64,000 bases of DNA from positions 124,001 through 188,000 of the forward strand of contig NZ_PPAF01000035.1 of the NCBI RefSeq assembly GCF_002913045.1, read 5' to 3'. The position numbers and the translations under genes were made by a program. The notes under the pieces are model-generated. The model did not search any database, was not told where the DNA came from, and was given only the letters and a program-made list of their open reading frames with translations. The stretch is from Campylobacter concisus. GTDB taxonomy: Bacteria > Campylobacterota > Campylobacteria > Campylobacterales > Campylobacteraceae. Positions 26,386 through 35,657 of this stretch are shown here, piece by piece. How positions within the stretch are numbered: position 1 is the stretch's first letter; every line of letters starts with the position of its first letter.

Positions 26386-27666
26386 ATGCAAATAGATATA
26401 AAAAATATAGGATTAATAAAAAATGCTTCTATAAATCTTAATGGATTAACTATTATAGCAGGTGAAAATGATAGTGGAAAAAGTACAATAGGAAAGCTTT
26501 TATTTTCAATAGTAAAGGCCTTCAGTAGACATAAAGAAGAGTTTGAAGAAGATAGAGAAAGCAATATTAGAAATATAGTAGATAATATATACTTTAGGCT
26601 AAGACGTAAAACTAATTTTGATGAAAATATTGAAATAAGAAAATTGTTTCATCCAATGTATTTTCTTGATGATATAAATTTGAAAGGTATTGAGGCAGTA
26701 AATGATAGAATAGAAGAAATTGAAAAAAATAATATTGATAGCTCAATACATGATTTACTTGTTAAATTAAAAAAAATCCTAGTGCAAGAGGATAATGAGA
26801 TAGATAGCATTAGGAATGCTTTCAAAAAAATATCTTATTCTGAATTTTCAGATGATATTATTAATAGAAAAAGCAAGGAGGCCAATGTTGTAATAACTGA
26901 GAATGCAAACAGTATACTTGAAATAAAAATATCAAATAATAATACTTGTGATGTTCATTTATATGACGATTTGCTTTTTAATGATGCGACTATTATAGAG
27001 ACACCTATGGTGTTAAACTATCAAGAGAGTATATATAAGGCAAGAGCCTTTTTTGAACCCAGAGATAAAGATGAAATATTAAGAAGTCTTGGCGTAGCAA
27101 ATATTCCATTACATGTAAAAGACCTTGATATGAAATTAAGAGGGTCTATTTATGGTAGCAGGGATAGCAATAAACATAAAACTAGTTCCGATATAGACAA
27201 TGTTGTTAATGGGAGAGTGCTATACAATCATAGGAAGCGCGAATTTGAATTTGCAAGAAAAAATAATGATATTTATCAAATTCTAAACGTTGCCAGTGGA
27301 ATAAAAGCTTTTGGTATTTTACAAATGCTTATCAACGGTAATTTTATGGATGGTCGAAGTTTGCTAATTATTGATGAGCCGGAAGTGCATTTGCACCCTA
27401 AATGGCAACTCGAGTATGTGAAAGTAATAGTTGAAATTTGTAAAATTTATGATTCCAAAGTTATTATAACCACTCATAGCCCTTATATAATTGATGCTTT
27501 TGAAACATATTCTAAAGAAAATACGGAATTTTATACCTCAATAAGAAATGAAGAAGACGGTAGCTATAATATTGAGAAGGTAGATAATATGAATATTATA
27601 TATGAAAAGTTGCATGAACCTTTTTTAAATCTAGAAGAAGACTCTTTGAAAGATTTTAAATGGTAG
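26386..27666 (+). CDS. ABC/OLD-type ATPase of an inserted two-gene cassette
   Basis: A 426-residue AAA_15/AAA_21-like ATPase. Walker A is GENDSGKST (about 26-34), an ABC-signature-like VASGIKAFGILQ lies near 303, Walker B is LLIIDEPEVHLHP (about 325-337), and the H-switch is IITTHSPYI (about 362). It lacks a long coiled coil and a TOPRIM domain, so it is neither SMC/Rad50 nor a full OLD nuclease. It is closer in shape to the ATPases of PtuA-, AbiL- or AriA-type defence pairs. An AAGGAG site precedes the ATG. The region is visibly more AT- and ATA-codon-rich than hemC and ubiD and breaks their conserved neighbourhood. It overlaps the next gene by 7 nt. Confidence 0.8.
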   Translation: MQIDIKNIGLIKNASINLNGLTIIAGENDSGKSTIGKLLFSIVKAFSRHKEEFEEDRESNIRNIVDNIYFRLRRKTNFDENIEIRKLFHPMYFLDDINLKGIEAVNDRIEEIEKNNIDSSIHDLLVKLKKILVQEDNEIDSIRNAFKKISYSEFSDDIINRKSKEANVVITENANSILEIKISNNNTCDVHLYDDLLFNDATIIETPMVLNYQESIYKARAFFEPRDKDEILRSLGVANIPLHVKDLDMKLRGSIYGSRDSNKHKTSSDIDNVVNGRVLYNHRKREFEFARKNNDIYQILNVASGIKAFGILQMLINGNFMDGRSLLIIDEPEVHLHPKWQLEYVKVIVEICKIYDSKVIITTHSPYIIDAFETYSKENTEFYTSIRNEEDGSYNIEKVDNMNIIYEKLHEPFLNLEEDSLKDFKW

Positions 27667-28181
27667 CTAATATAAAACAAATATTTAATAATAGTTTTTT
27701 TAAAGAATTAAATGATGTTAGTGATGGTATATGTAACGACAATGGCAAACAATATTTAAAATTTGATAGCTTTGCAAAATCGTTAAAATACAATGGAAGC
27801 ACAGTGTGCTCTTGTGATACGATACTTTTTGAGTATAGCAAAGAGCATATTATTTTTGTTGAATTTAAAGATATGAATTTTGCAAATAGTTCAAGTGATG
27901 CAAAAGATTGGATAAATGAAAAATATAATAATTTGTGTTTAAAGATTACAGAGACATTGTTAATTTTAATGTATGAGATTAGACAACATGGTCTTTGCTG
28001 TAATGATTTTGTAGATTTATCTAAAAGCTTCTTTTATGTATACAAATCCAAAAGTGACTATAAAGAAGCAATTAAAACTCATATTGGCAATAAGTTATCA
28101 AGATATAATTTTATTTTCAAAAATATTAAGACTTTAGACGTCTCAAATTTTGAAATTTTTTTACGAAAATATAATTTGTAG
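27660..28181 (+). CDS. Putative PD-(D/E)XK-like partner of the cassette ATPase
   Basis: A 173-residue protein starting inside the ATPase gene (7-nt overlap), so the two are translationally coupled. I do not recognise the family. Residues 52-71 read CDTILFEY...IIFVEFKDM: an Asp (53) on a strand, then E-x-K (E68, K70) on the next strand 14 residues later, which is the layout of a PD-(D/E)XK nuclease core, followed by a helix (LKITETLLILMYEI). That nuclease reading is inference. No membrane segments. Same AT-rich composition as its partner. Confidence 0.6.
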   Translation: MVANIKQIFNNSFFKELNDVSDGICNDNGKQYLKFDSFAKSLKYNGSTVCSCDTILFEYSKEHIIFVEFKDMNFANSSSDAKDWINEKYNNLCLKITETLLILMYEIRQHGLCCNDFVDLSKSFFYVYKSKSDYKEAIKTHIGNKLSRYNFIFKNIKTLDVSNFEIFLRKYNL

Positions 28182-28193
28182 AAGTAGGTTTTA

Positions 28194-30002
28194 ATGGACT
28201 ACATCAAGCTTTTAAAAGAAAATAATCTACTTCGTGTTATCGATGAGCCAACAGATATTGATCTTGAGATCGCACACGCTAGCTATATCGAGGTCAAGCG
28301 TGAGAGCTCGCAAGCGCTACTTTTTACAAACCCAGTCTGCAAAAAAACTGGGCGTAAATTTACCCCAGTGCTTACAAATATCTATGGCTCAAAACGCGCG
28401 CTTGAGCTTATCTTTGGGCTAAAGCCTGATGAGATCGCAGCCGAGATAGAAAAGCTTTTAAAGCCCAAAAAACCTAAAAATTTCAAAGAAAAGCTTGATT
28501 TTTTAGCCTATCTTTTTAATATGAGAAAAATTTTTACTAAAAGGCTAAAAGGTGAGGGCGAGTGCCAGCAGGTAAAATTTATAGGTGAGGAGGCTGATCT
28601 TTTGAGTCTACCTGCGCTAAAGACATGGCCATATGATGGTGGTGCTTTTATTACAATGGGGCAGGTTTATACGCAAAGCTTGGATGGAAATTTGCAAAAT
28701 TTAGGCATGTATAGACTGCAAATTTATGACAAAAACCGCCTTGGCATGCACTGGCAGATCCACAAAGACGGTGCAAATTTCTTTCATGAATACAAGCGCG
28801 CTGGTAAAAAGATGCCAGTCTCTGTGGCAATCGGCGGCGATCCACTCTACATCTGGTGCGGCCAAGCGCCGCTGCCAAAGGGCGTCTTTGAGCTGCTATT
28901 TTATGGCTTCATCCGTAAAGAGCCAGCAAGGCTTGTAAAGTCGCTCACTAATGAAATTTACGTCCCGTACGATGCAGACTACGTAATAGAGGGCTTTGTG
29001 GATACGGCTAAGTGCGAGCTTGAGGGGCCATTTGGCGATCATACCGGCTTTTATACGCCTATTGAACCTTTTCCGGTGATGGATGTAACGGCGATAACTA
29101 GCAAGCATGAGCCAGTATTTCACGCAACTGTGGTTGGAAAGCCGCCACTTGAGGATAAATATATGGGCTGGGCGACTGAGCGGGTTTTTTTGCCGCTTTT
29201 GCGAACGACCGTGCCTGAACTACTGGACTACAATATGCCTGAAAATGGTGTTTTTCACAACCTAATCTTAGCCAAGATAAATACGCTCTATCCAGCTCAT
29301 GCAAAGCAGGCTATGCACGCATTTTGGGGCGTTGGGCAGATGAGTTTTGTAAAACATGCCATTTTTGTTGGAGCCGATGCGCCTGAGCTTAAAGATTATG
29401 ATGAATTTACTAGCTTTGTTCTAAATCGTTTTGGTAGTCAGAGTGTGCTAATAAGCCAAGGCGTGTGCGATCAGCTTGATCATGCTAGTCCAAATTCGTG
29501 TTTTGGTGGCAAACTCGGCGTAGATGCGACGCAAGACTTTTGTAAATTTAGCCCTGTGGTTTTAAGCGACAGCGAGCTTTTGGCTAAATTTCAAAGCGTT
29601 ACGCCAAATGTAAAAGAGCTTAAGCAGTTTAAAACGGATACCAAAACGCCTATTTGTGTGGTGAAATTTGAAAAAGATTGTGTGGTAAAAGAGCTTTTTG
29701 ACAAGCTTTTGACATTTAGAGAATTTTTCAAACTCCTTATCGTTGTGGATATGCAAAATCACCTTGAAAACCCATATATGCTACTTTGGCGTGTGACAAA
29801 TAATATCGATGCTTTGCGCGATATTTTCATAGATGGTGAAAATTTCTGCGTAGATGCTACTAGTAAAGATGGGCGCGAAGGATATACTAGAGGCTGGCCG
29901 CTACAAACGGATTGTGACCGCGAAGTGGTTGCTGGTCTAGTTAAGCGCGGCATAGTAAAAGACGAGCCAGAGTTATTTAAAAAATTTGAAATATTTGGCT
30001 AG
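28194..30002 (+). CDS. ubiD: UbiD-family decarboxylase
   Basis: Prenylated-FMN-dependent decarboxylase, 602 residues, likely acting in (futalosine-type) menaquinone synthesis in this lineage. Features: MHWQIHKDG...FFHEYKRAGKKMPVSVAIGGDP split as MHWQIHKDG and VAIGGDP (about 180-220), ELEGPFGDHTGFY (about 283), the catalytic-site E-x-x-x-R region around the prFMN site, and VLISQGVCDQLDHASPN. C. jejuni Cj0546 follows hemC directly; here the ATPase cassette separates them. The exact substrate is inferred. Confidence 0.88.
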   Translation: MDYIKLLKENNLLRVIDEPTDIDLEIAHASYIEVKRESSQALLFTNPVCKKTGRKFTPVLTNIYGSKRALELIFGLKPDEIAAEIEKLLKPKKPKNFKEKLDFLAYLFNMRKIFTKRLKGEGECQQVKFIGEEADLLSLPALKTWPYDGGAFITMGQVYTQSLDGNLQNLGMYRLQIYDKNRLGMHWQIHKDGANFFHEYKRAGKKMPVSVAIGGDPLYIWCGQAPLPKGVFELLFYGFIRKEPARLVKSLTNEIYVPYDADYVIEGFVDTAKCELEGPFGDHTGFYTPIEPFPVMDVTAITSKHEPVFHATVVGKPPLEDKYMGWATERVFLPLLRTTVPELLDYNMPENGVFHNLILAKINTLYPAHAKQAMHAFWGVGQMSFVKHAIFVGADAPELKDYDEFTSFVLNRFGSQSVLISQGVCDQLDHASPNSCFGGKLGVDATQDFCKFSPVVLSDSELLAKFQSVTPNVKELKQFKTDTKTPICVVKFEKDCVVKELFDKLLTFREFFKLLIVVDMQNHLENPYMLLWRVTNNIDALRDIFIDGENFCVDATSKDGREGYTRGWPLQTDCDREVVAGLVKRGIVKDEPELFKKFEIFG

Positions 30003-30112
30003 CTTTGAGGTGCTCAAGTAAATTTATGAATTTTGCTTTTTGTTGTGGATTTAAAATTTTTAATAATATTTACTTAATCAAATGCTAGTGTTTTTTATGC
30101 TGATTAAAAAAT

Positions 30113-30137
30113 AGCTTTTAGACTAGGTCTAAAAGCT
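30113..30137 (-). terminator. Terminator of ppk
   Basis: A perfect 11-bp inverted repeat (AGCTTTTAGAC / GTCTAAAAGCT) with a 3-nt loop, followed on the minus strand by ATTTTTT. It lies just past the ppk stop and may also stop ubiD transcripts arriving on the plus strand (TTAATTTGTTTTT). Confidence 0.75.
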
Positions 30138-30147
30138 TAATTTGTTT

Positions 30148-32241
30148 TTAGCTCTCTTTTAAGAGTTTACTTGCGAGCATATCGGCTTTTGCTTTATCTG
30201 TATCTTTTTTTACAGATTTATAAATTTTAGATATATAATTTTCCAAAACTTCGTGGCAAGATATTACTTTTTCGTTTTCACTTCTTGCTACTTTTACGTA
30301 TTCACCGCTATTTTGTAGCTCAAAAGCTAGGTCATTATCGCTTAGCTGAAGCTCTAAAATTTCAAGCAGTCTCTCTTGAAGTCTTGGCTCAAAGATAGGT
30401 GTCATGAGCTCCAAGCGGCGCTCTAAATTTCGTGGCATCCAGTCAGCGCTTGAGATGTAAATTTTTGGATTAGCGTGTTTGAAATATAAAATTCTAGCGT
30501 GCTCTAAGTACTTGCCGATGATCGAGCGAACTCTGATGTTTTCGCTTTTGCCTTTTACGCCTGGCCTTAGTCCGCATACACCGCGAACGATGAGATCGAT
30601 CTTTACGCCTGCATTCGAGGCGCGGCTAAGCTCGTTTATCACGTCTTCGTCTATTAGTGCATTCATCTTAGCGATGATCCTGCCCTCACTACCTTTGCTA
30701 GCCTCCACTCTTATCTTTTCGATGATGCGCTCTTTTATCTGAAAGGGCGACATGCTAAGGGCGTTTAGACGGCGGTTTTTGTTATATCCTGATAGGATGT
30801 GAAAAAATGATGTTGTATCTTGGCTAAATTCCTCTTTGCTCGTAAATAGACTAACGTCAGTGTAAATTTTGGCTGAGCTGCCGTTGTAGTTGCCAGTGCC
30901 AAAGTGCATGTAAAATTTAAGTTTATCGCCGATCTGGCGGATCACTTGGCTAACTTTTGCATGAACTTTAAAGCCTGTGATGCCATATATCACGTGCGCG
31001 CCAGCATCTTCAAGTGCCTTTGCCCAGTGAAGGTTGTTTTCTTCGTCAAACCTAGCTTTTAGCTCGACCATCACGGTTACTTGTTTGCCGTCGCTTGCAG
31101 CGTCTATTAGGCTTTGAATGATCGGCGAGTTTTTATCGACTCTGTAAAGCGTCATGCGTATAGAGATCACCTTTGGATCTTTGCTCGCTTCTCTTATAAA
31201 GCTAACGACTGGATCAAAGCTCTCAAATGGATGAACTAGCAGCACGTCCTCTTTGTCTATGGCATCAAAGATCGAGACACCGTTGCCAAATGGAGGCAGG
31301 GTTTTTGGGGCGTAGGGTGGGTTTGCTAGGTGGCTGAAGTTCTTGCTTCCAGCTATCTCCCAAAGAGAGCTAAGTGTGAGCGGGATGCTTGAAAAGTAGA
31401 TATCTTTGTGAAAAATTTTCATATGAAAATTTAAAAACTCTAAGATATCAGCGTCAGCGTCTTTGTCTATCTGCATACGCACAAAAGCCCCTTTTCTACG
31501 AAGCTTTAGCCCTTGCTCAAGTATCATCATAAAATCATCCGCCTCTTCTTCTTCGATGACGATATCAGCGTTTCTTGTCACTCTAAAGGCAGCTGAGCTA
31601 ATGAGCTTATATCCTGGGAAAATTTCTTCTGCGTGGCGGTGCACGATCGTCTCTATTGGCACGAAGACGTTGCTGCTTGGCTGGGTAAATCTTGGCAAAA
31701 CTCTTGAAATTCTTATCATGCCGTATTTTAAAATTTCAGGATGCTCGATGTCAGCAAGCTTAACGGCAAGCGAGAAGCTAAGGTTGTTTAGGTGCGGAAA
31801 TGGATGGGTCGCATCAACAGCGATAGGCACAATAACTGGCAGGATGTTTGAGAAAAAGTATTCGTCACATTTTTGCTTTAAGCTATCATCAAGCTCGTCG
31901 TAGTTTTTGATAAAAAGACCCTCTTTGCTAAGCGCATCTACGGTGCTTTTGTAGTGGCTTTCAACTAAATTTTGCTCATCTTGAAGATATTTTCTGATCT
32001 CACGTAGCTGATCAAGCGGACTCATGCCGTCGCTACTACTTGTCGTCACGCCAGCTGCAAAAAGCTGCTTTAGACCGGCCACTCTTATCATATAAAATTC
32101 ATCAAGATTTGTCATATAAATGGCTATAAATTTTAGCTTTTCAAGTAAAGGTATATCCTTTTCACACTGAGCGAGTACCCTTGAGTTAAAGCGTAGCCAG
32201 CTTAATTCGCGGTTGATAAAAAGAGTTTCATTTTCGCTCAT
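30148..32241 (-). CDS. ppk: Polyphosphate kinase 1 (Ppk)
   Basis: Reversibly polymerises the terminal phosphate of ATP into polyphosphate. About 697 residues. N-terminal [18 protein letters not shown], then [15 protein letters not shown]; the PLD-like catalytic halves hold [10 protein letters not shown] and [17 protein letters not shown] (His about 435) and [16 protein letters not shown] with [15 protein letters not shown]. In Campylobacter Ppk1 supports stress survival and virulence (family knowledge). The second of two ATGs is used because the AAGGAG site lies 6 nt before it. Confidence 0.95.
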   Translation of the reverse strand: MSENETLFINRELSWLRFNSRVLAQCEKDIPLLEKLKFIAIYMTNLDEFYMIRVAGLKQLFAAGVTTSSSDGMSPLDQLREIRKYLQDEQNLVESHYKSTVDALSKEGLFIKNYDELDDSLKQKCDEYFFSNILPVIVPIAVDATHPFPHLNNLSFSLAVKLADIEHPEILKYGMIRISRVLPRFTQPSSNVFVPIETIVHRHAEEIFPGYKLISSAAFRVTRNADIVIEEEEADDFMMILEQGLKLRRKGAFVRMQIDKDADADILEFLNFHMKIFHKDIYFSSIPLTLSSLWEIAGSKNFSHLANPPYAPKTLPPFGNGVSIFDAIDKEDVLLVHPFESFDPVVSFIREASKDPKVISIRMTLYRVDKNSPIIQSLIDAASDGKQVTVMVELKARFDEENNLHWAKALEDAGAHVIYGITGFKVHAKVSQVIRQIGDKLKFYMHFGTGNYNGSSAKIYTDVSLFTSKEEFSQDTTSFFHILSGYNKNRRLNALSMSPFQIKERIIEKIRVEASKGSEGRIIAKMNALIDEDVINELSRASNAGVKIDLIVRGVCGLRPGVKGKSENIRVRSIIGKYLEHARILYFKHANPKIYISSADWMPRNLERRLELMTPIFEPRLQERLLEILELQLSDNDLAFELQNSGEYVKVARSENEKVISCHEVLENYISKIYKSVKKDTDKAKADMLASKLLKES

Positions 32242-32316
32242 CATTTTCTCCTTATGATTTTTGATTATTTTATGATATGTGCGGTTATAAAGTTCTTATT
32301 TTGTTAAAAATTTAGT

Positions 32317-32322
32317 TACAAT
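32317..32322 (+). promoter_or_regulatory. -10 box before a 26-codon ORF
   Basis: TACAAT after TTGTTAAAAATTTAG, 29 nt before a short ORF with AAAGG as ribosome site. It suggests the short ORF has its own transcript. Confidence 0.4.
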
Positions 32323-32351
32323 AGTGCAAATTTTAAACGTAAAGGTTTTTT

Positions 32352-32432
32352 ATGTCGGATTACATTATATTGGTTGGCATTTTTGTTGTGGCGGTTGTTG
32401 TCTTTGCGCTTATCAAAAAGGTCTCTTTTTAG
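32352..32432 (+). CDS. Candidate 26-residue single-TM micro-protein
   Basis: ATG TCG GAT opens 26 codons: MSDYIILVGIFVVAVVVFAL then IKKVSF, a textbook single helix with positive-inside tail. A -10 box and an AAAGG site lie upstream. Its stop overlaps the stop end of the convergent Nudix gene by 4 nt. Too short for usual gene finders; function unknown. Confidence 0.5.
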   Translation: MSDYIILVGIFVVAVVVFALIKKVSF

Positions 32433-33013
32433 CCTTTAAATTTCTCCCACCACAAGTAGGCAAAGATGAGCCCAAAGCCCTTGACCTTGCTCTCGTCAAA
32501 GGCAAATTTCATCATATCTTCTCGTTTTATAAAAACTAGCTCGATATCTTCGCCATCGACGCCACCGCCAGAATTTACCTTCATGCTCTCATTGATCTTT
32601 GCGTAAAACATCGTTTGCATATTGCCTCCAAAGCCAAAAGCACCGTATGTCATCGTGATACGCTCTATCTCTTTTAGCTCATAGCCCACTTCTTCGATCG
32701 CTTCTTCTCTAGCTGTTTGCTCTTCGCTAAGTCCTTTATCCATAAGCCCTGCGCAAAGCTCGTAAGTAAAGCCTTGCTCATTTGTTTTGATGTCTTCTTT
32801 CTCTTGCGAGTACCAAACTGCAGGACGAAATTGCTTTACAAATAAAAAGGCATCTTTTTGCTCGTGATATAAAAAAATACTAACACTATTCATCACCTTG
32901 ACGCAGTCCCAGTCTCTTTGGACACCATTTTGCATAAATTTCATCTTAAATGGCTTTAGGTATTTTGACTCACCAAGAGGCAGAATTTCTAAATTAGTTA
33001 TAGTAGTATCCAT
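32429..33013 (-). CDS. Nudix hydrolase, UDP-sugar/ADP-ribose type
   Basis: A 194-residue Nudix fold protein. The box ELCAGLMDKGLSEEQTAREE...AIEEVGYEL (about 95-122) departs from the canonical GX5EX7REUXEEXGU at the first Glu and at the Arg. This form (ELCAGL-D-x-GLS, then EA-EE-GY) is that of NUDT14-like UDP-glucose/ADP-ribose pyrophosphatases. The metal-binding E-E pair is kept. The gene starts 16 nt inside the mgtE 3' end on the minus strand. Confidence 0.82.
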   Translation of the reverse strand: MDTTITNLEILPLGESKYLKPFKMKFMQNGVQRDWDCVKVMNSVSIFLYHEQKDAFLFVKQFRPAVWYSQEKEDIKTNEQGFTYELCAGLMDKGLSEEQTAREEAIEEVGYELKEIERITMTYGAFGFGGNMQTMFYAKINESMKVNSGGGVDGEDIELVFIKREDMMKFAFDESKVKGFGLIFAYLWWEKFKG

Positions 33014-34365
33014 TTTGCAAGTCCTAAAAAGCTAAAAAATCCTATCGCATCAGTAAATGTAGTAAGAATGACCGCCGAGCCAACGGCAGGGTCAATATTA
33101 AAGCGCCTTAGCGTCAAAGGTATGATCGTGCCAAAAAAGCCAGCAAAGAATAAATTCGTAACCATACTAAGCCCAATAACAACGCCAAGCATACCTTTGT
33201 CAAACCAAATAGAGGCGATTATGCCCATTACCACACCAAAGATTAGTCCATTTATGAGTGAAATACTAACCTCACGTTTTAGAACATTTTTGGCATCTTT
33301 AAACTCGATCTCGCCAAGTGCTAGACGGCGAACCGTAACGGCAAGCGCTTGTGTACCGGTATTTCCGCCCATTGATGCAACTATTGGCATTAAAACAGCA
33401 AGAGCGACATAGGCTGCGATTGTCTCGTCAAAAAGTCCGATTATGGATGAGCTAAAAAGAGCTGTTAGTAAATTTACGCCAAGCCAAACCGCACGACCAC
33501 GACCAGCCTTAAAAAGCGTATCGTCCTCTTCTGACTCGTCGTCAACGCCGGCTAGGTTATAAATCTGCTCAGTTGCACTCTCTTGAATGTAGTCGTGGAT
33601 GTCATCAGACGTGATACGACCAAGTAAAATTCCAGTGCTACTAGTAACTGCAATAACGTTTAGATCGTACTCTTGAAACATATCAGCGACATTTTGCATA
33701 AGGTCCATATCATTTGCAACGTGTGGCTTGTAGTGATCGATCTGTGCTGACTCGATATTTTGCTTTAGCGTCTTTGTAAAATCAAAAAGTATAAGATCTT
33801 CAAGCGGGATAGCGTATTGTAAAACACCGTTTTTATCGATGATAAAAAGCTGCGAGATATTTTCTAGCTTGCCTTCTTGCTTTTCTCGTCTAAGTCTTGC
33901 TACTGCATTGCCAAGCTTTTCTTCAAGGTGAGCCGAAAAAAGCTCTGTTTGCATGTGAGCACCGGCTCTATCTTCTTCGTAACTTCTAAGTCTTAAAATT
34001 TCATTTTGGTTTTCTCTATCAAGCTCATTAAAGAGTTCTCTAGCCTTATCCTCGTCAATGTCCTCGATGTATTGAAGCAAGTCAGTCGCATCATCACTCT
34101 CTAGCTCTTCAAGTGCCTCTACTATCTTTTCAGCTGGGAGTGTGTCGATCACGTCTTTTAGCATGTGATCAGGTAGCTCGATAGCAACGTCGCCTAAGAT
34201 TTCAGGATCTAGCTTTTCAAGATAGTGAGCAAAAAGCTCCTCGTCGTGCTTTTTAAGTGTTTTTAGGTGTTGGGCTAGCTCATAAGGTGAGAGTTCATTA
34301 TCTTCTAAATTTTCATCTAAATGCTGATCTATCAGCTCTTTTGCTTCTTCTAGTTCTTGGCTCAA
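32998..34365 (-). CDS. mgtE: MgtE magnesium transporter
   Basis: Mg2+-gated Mg2+ channel, 455 residues. The N-terminal acidic superhelical domain (about 30-135) has the repeated LPAEKIVEALEELESDDATDL-type pattern. A CBS pair (about 140-265) senses Mg2+. The C-terminal pore of five helices includes VLMPIVASMGGNTGTQALAV (about 330-350) and a final GLAKWILL. All MgtE parts are present. Confidence 0.95.
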   Translation of the reverse strand: MSQELEEAKELIDQHLDENLEDNELSPYELAQHLKTLKKHDEELFAHYLEKLDPEILGDVAIELPDHMLKDVIDTLPAEKIVEALEELESDDATDLLQYIEDIDEDKARELFNELDRENQNEILRLRSYEEDRAGAHMQTELFSAHLEEKLGNAVARLRREKQEGKLENISQLFIIDKNGVLQYAIPLEDLILFDFTKTLKQNIESAQIDHYKPHVANDMDLMQNVADMFQEYDLNVIAVTSSTGILLGRITSDDIHDYIQESATEQIYNLAGVDDESEEDDTLFKAGRGRAVWLGVNLLTALFSSSIIGLFDETIAAYVALAVLMPIVASMGGNTGTQALAVTVRRLALGEIEFKDAKNVLKREVSISLINGLIFGVVMGIIASIWFDKGMLGVVIGLSMVTNLFFAGFFGTIIPLTLRRFNIDPAVGSAVILTTFTDAIGFFSFLGLAKWILL

Positions 34366-34374
34366 GTTTTACCT

Positions 34375-35544
34375 TTAAAATTCTATTACATTAGGGAAAA
34401 ATTCCACTTTGTGATACTCTTTTTCATTATTTAAAGCATTTTTTATTAGCTCGTCATTTTTGCTAACAACTGCTTTAAATTTAGCTGATTCTTTCTTGTC
34501 TTCTAGGCTTTTGACGACCTTTATTGCACTTTCTGGATTGATAGGTTTATTGTCCCTATAAAGACCAAAATGAAGGTGTGGTCCTGTGCTCATACCGCTT
34601 GTGCCAACGTAGGCTATAAGCGTGCCTTGCTTGACTTTTAAACCGCCTTTTATGCCTTTAGCAAAGCCATTTAAGTGAGCATAAAGCGTCTCGTAGCCAC
34701 CAGCGTGAGAGATGATAACGGTTCTGCCATATCCGCTTTTTTGTCCGACAAATTTAACCGTGCCATCGCCTGCGGCTTTGATTGGTGTGCCTTTTGGAGC
34801 ACCGTAGTCAACGCCAAGGTGTGCTCTATATCTTTGTAAAATAGGGTGCCATCTTTTTAGGGTAAAAGCTGATGTGATTCTGGCGTTTGCAAGAGGGCGA
34901 ACTAGTAAAAATTTATCATTTTTCTTGCCATTTTTATCATAAAATTTATCTTCAAATTTATACATAACGTATCGTTTGTTTTTCGTTTCTATCATCGCAG
35001 CATAAATTTCTGGAGTGCCAAAAGAGCGGCCCATGCGTATTTTTTGATTATAAACGATAGCAATCGTATCGCCTTTGTTTATCTTTTTAAAATCAATGCC
35101 ACTTCCTTTAAAAATTTCTTTAAAGCCAAGTGCTAGTGTGCCAGAGCCTGTATAGTCAAAAATGTCTTCAGAAACTGACTTATCAACCTTTAAGGCTAAA
35201 AATTTATCCTCGCTTTGATAAGAGATGGGAAGAAACTCGAGTTTAAATTTATCATTGTCATCTCTAAAAATATGCATTTGAAGCTCGTCACTAACAGGGA
35301 TTAGTACTTGTTTGGTATTGCCGTTGTCGTCTTTATAAATTTGATACTTTGTGCCAGCGATGATCTCTTCTGTTAGTTCTTGATCTTCGGTTGCTAAGTT
35401 ATAGTAAAGTGAAAGTGGGATTTTGTTTGTCTCTAAGAAATTTAAGAAGTTACTTCCATTTGGCCAGCTAAGCTCTTCGACACTTGGCTTTATAGCGTAT
35501 AAATTTATAGATAATATTGCAAAAATTATAAAAATACGAGGCAT
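34375..35544 (-). CDS. M23 (LytM) peptidoglycan peptidase, Csd3/Pgp3-like
   Basis: Periplasmic zinc metallopeptidase of 389 residues with a signal peptide (IFIIFAILSINLYA). N-terminal inhibitory/accessory domains occupy about 20-230. The catalytic LytM domain has HLGVDYGAPKGTPI (His and Asp ligands, about 243-247) and the HxH motif GPHLHFGLY (about 324). Length and layout match Csd3 of H. pylori and Pgp3 of C. jejuni, which trim peptidoglycan crosslinks and set helical shape. The PgbA-like gene next to it is also near csd3 in H. pylori (HP0506-HP0508). Confidence 0.85.
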   Translation of the reverse strand: MPRIFIIFAILSINLYAIKPSVEELSWPNGSNFLNFLETNKIPLSLYYNLATEDQELTEEIIAGTKYQIYKDDNGNTKQVLIPVSDELQMHIFRDDNDKFKLEFLPISYQSEDKFLALKVDKSVSEDIFDYTGSGTLALGFKEIFKGSGIDFKKINKGDTIAIVYNQKIRMGRSFGTPEIYAAMIETKNKRYVMYKFEDKFYDKNGKKNDKFLLVRPLANARITSAFTLKRWHPILQRYRAHLGVDYGAPKGTPIKAAGDGTVKFVGQKSGYGRTVIISHAGGYETLYAHLNGFAKGIKGGLKVKQGTLIAYVGTSGMSTGPHLHFGLYRDNKPINPESAIKVVKSLEDKKESAKFKAVVSKNDELIKNALNNEKEYHKVEFFPNVIEF

Positions 35545-35620
35545 TAATGTCCTTTTAAAAAGCTGGTGGGATTTTAACTAAAACTTGCTTTAATTTTGCA
35601 AAAGATAAAGCATTTTAGGC

Positions 35621-35626
35621 TATAAT
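35621..35626 (+). promoter_or_regulatory. -10 box of the PgbA-like/yihY unit
   Basis: TATAAT 32 nt before the TTG start, with an AGGAGAT ribosome site between. The divergent M23 gene begins about 75 nt to the left. Confidence 0.5.
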
Positions 35627-35657
35627 CGCTCTAAAAATTTAAACTTAGGAGATATTT

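Noticed and set aside
28651-29304. Several 60-75 codon minus-strand frames inside ubiD
   Set aside because: They lie wholly inside ubiD on the other strand with no ribosome sites and Arg/Cys-rich nonsense composition.
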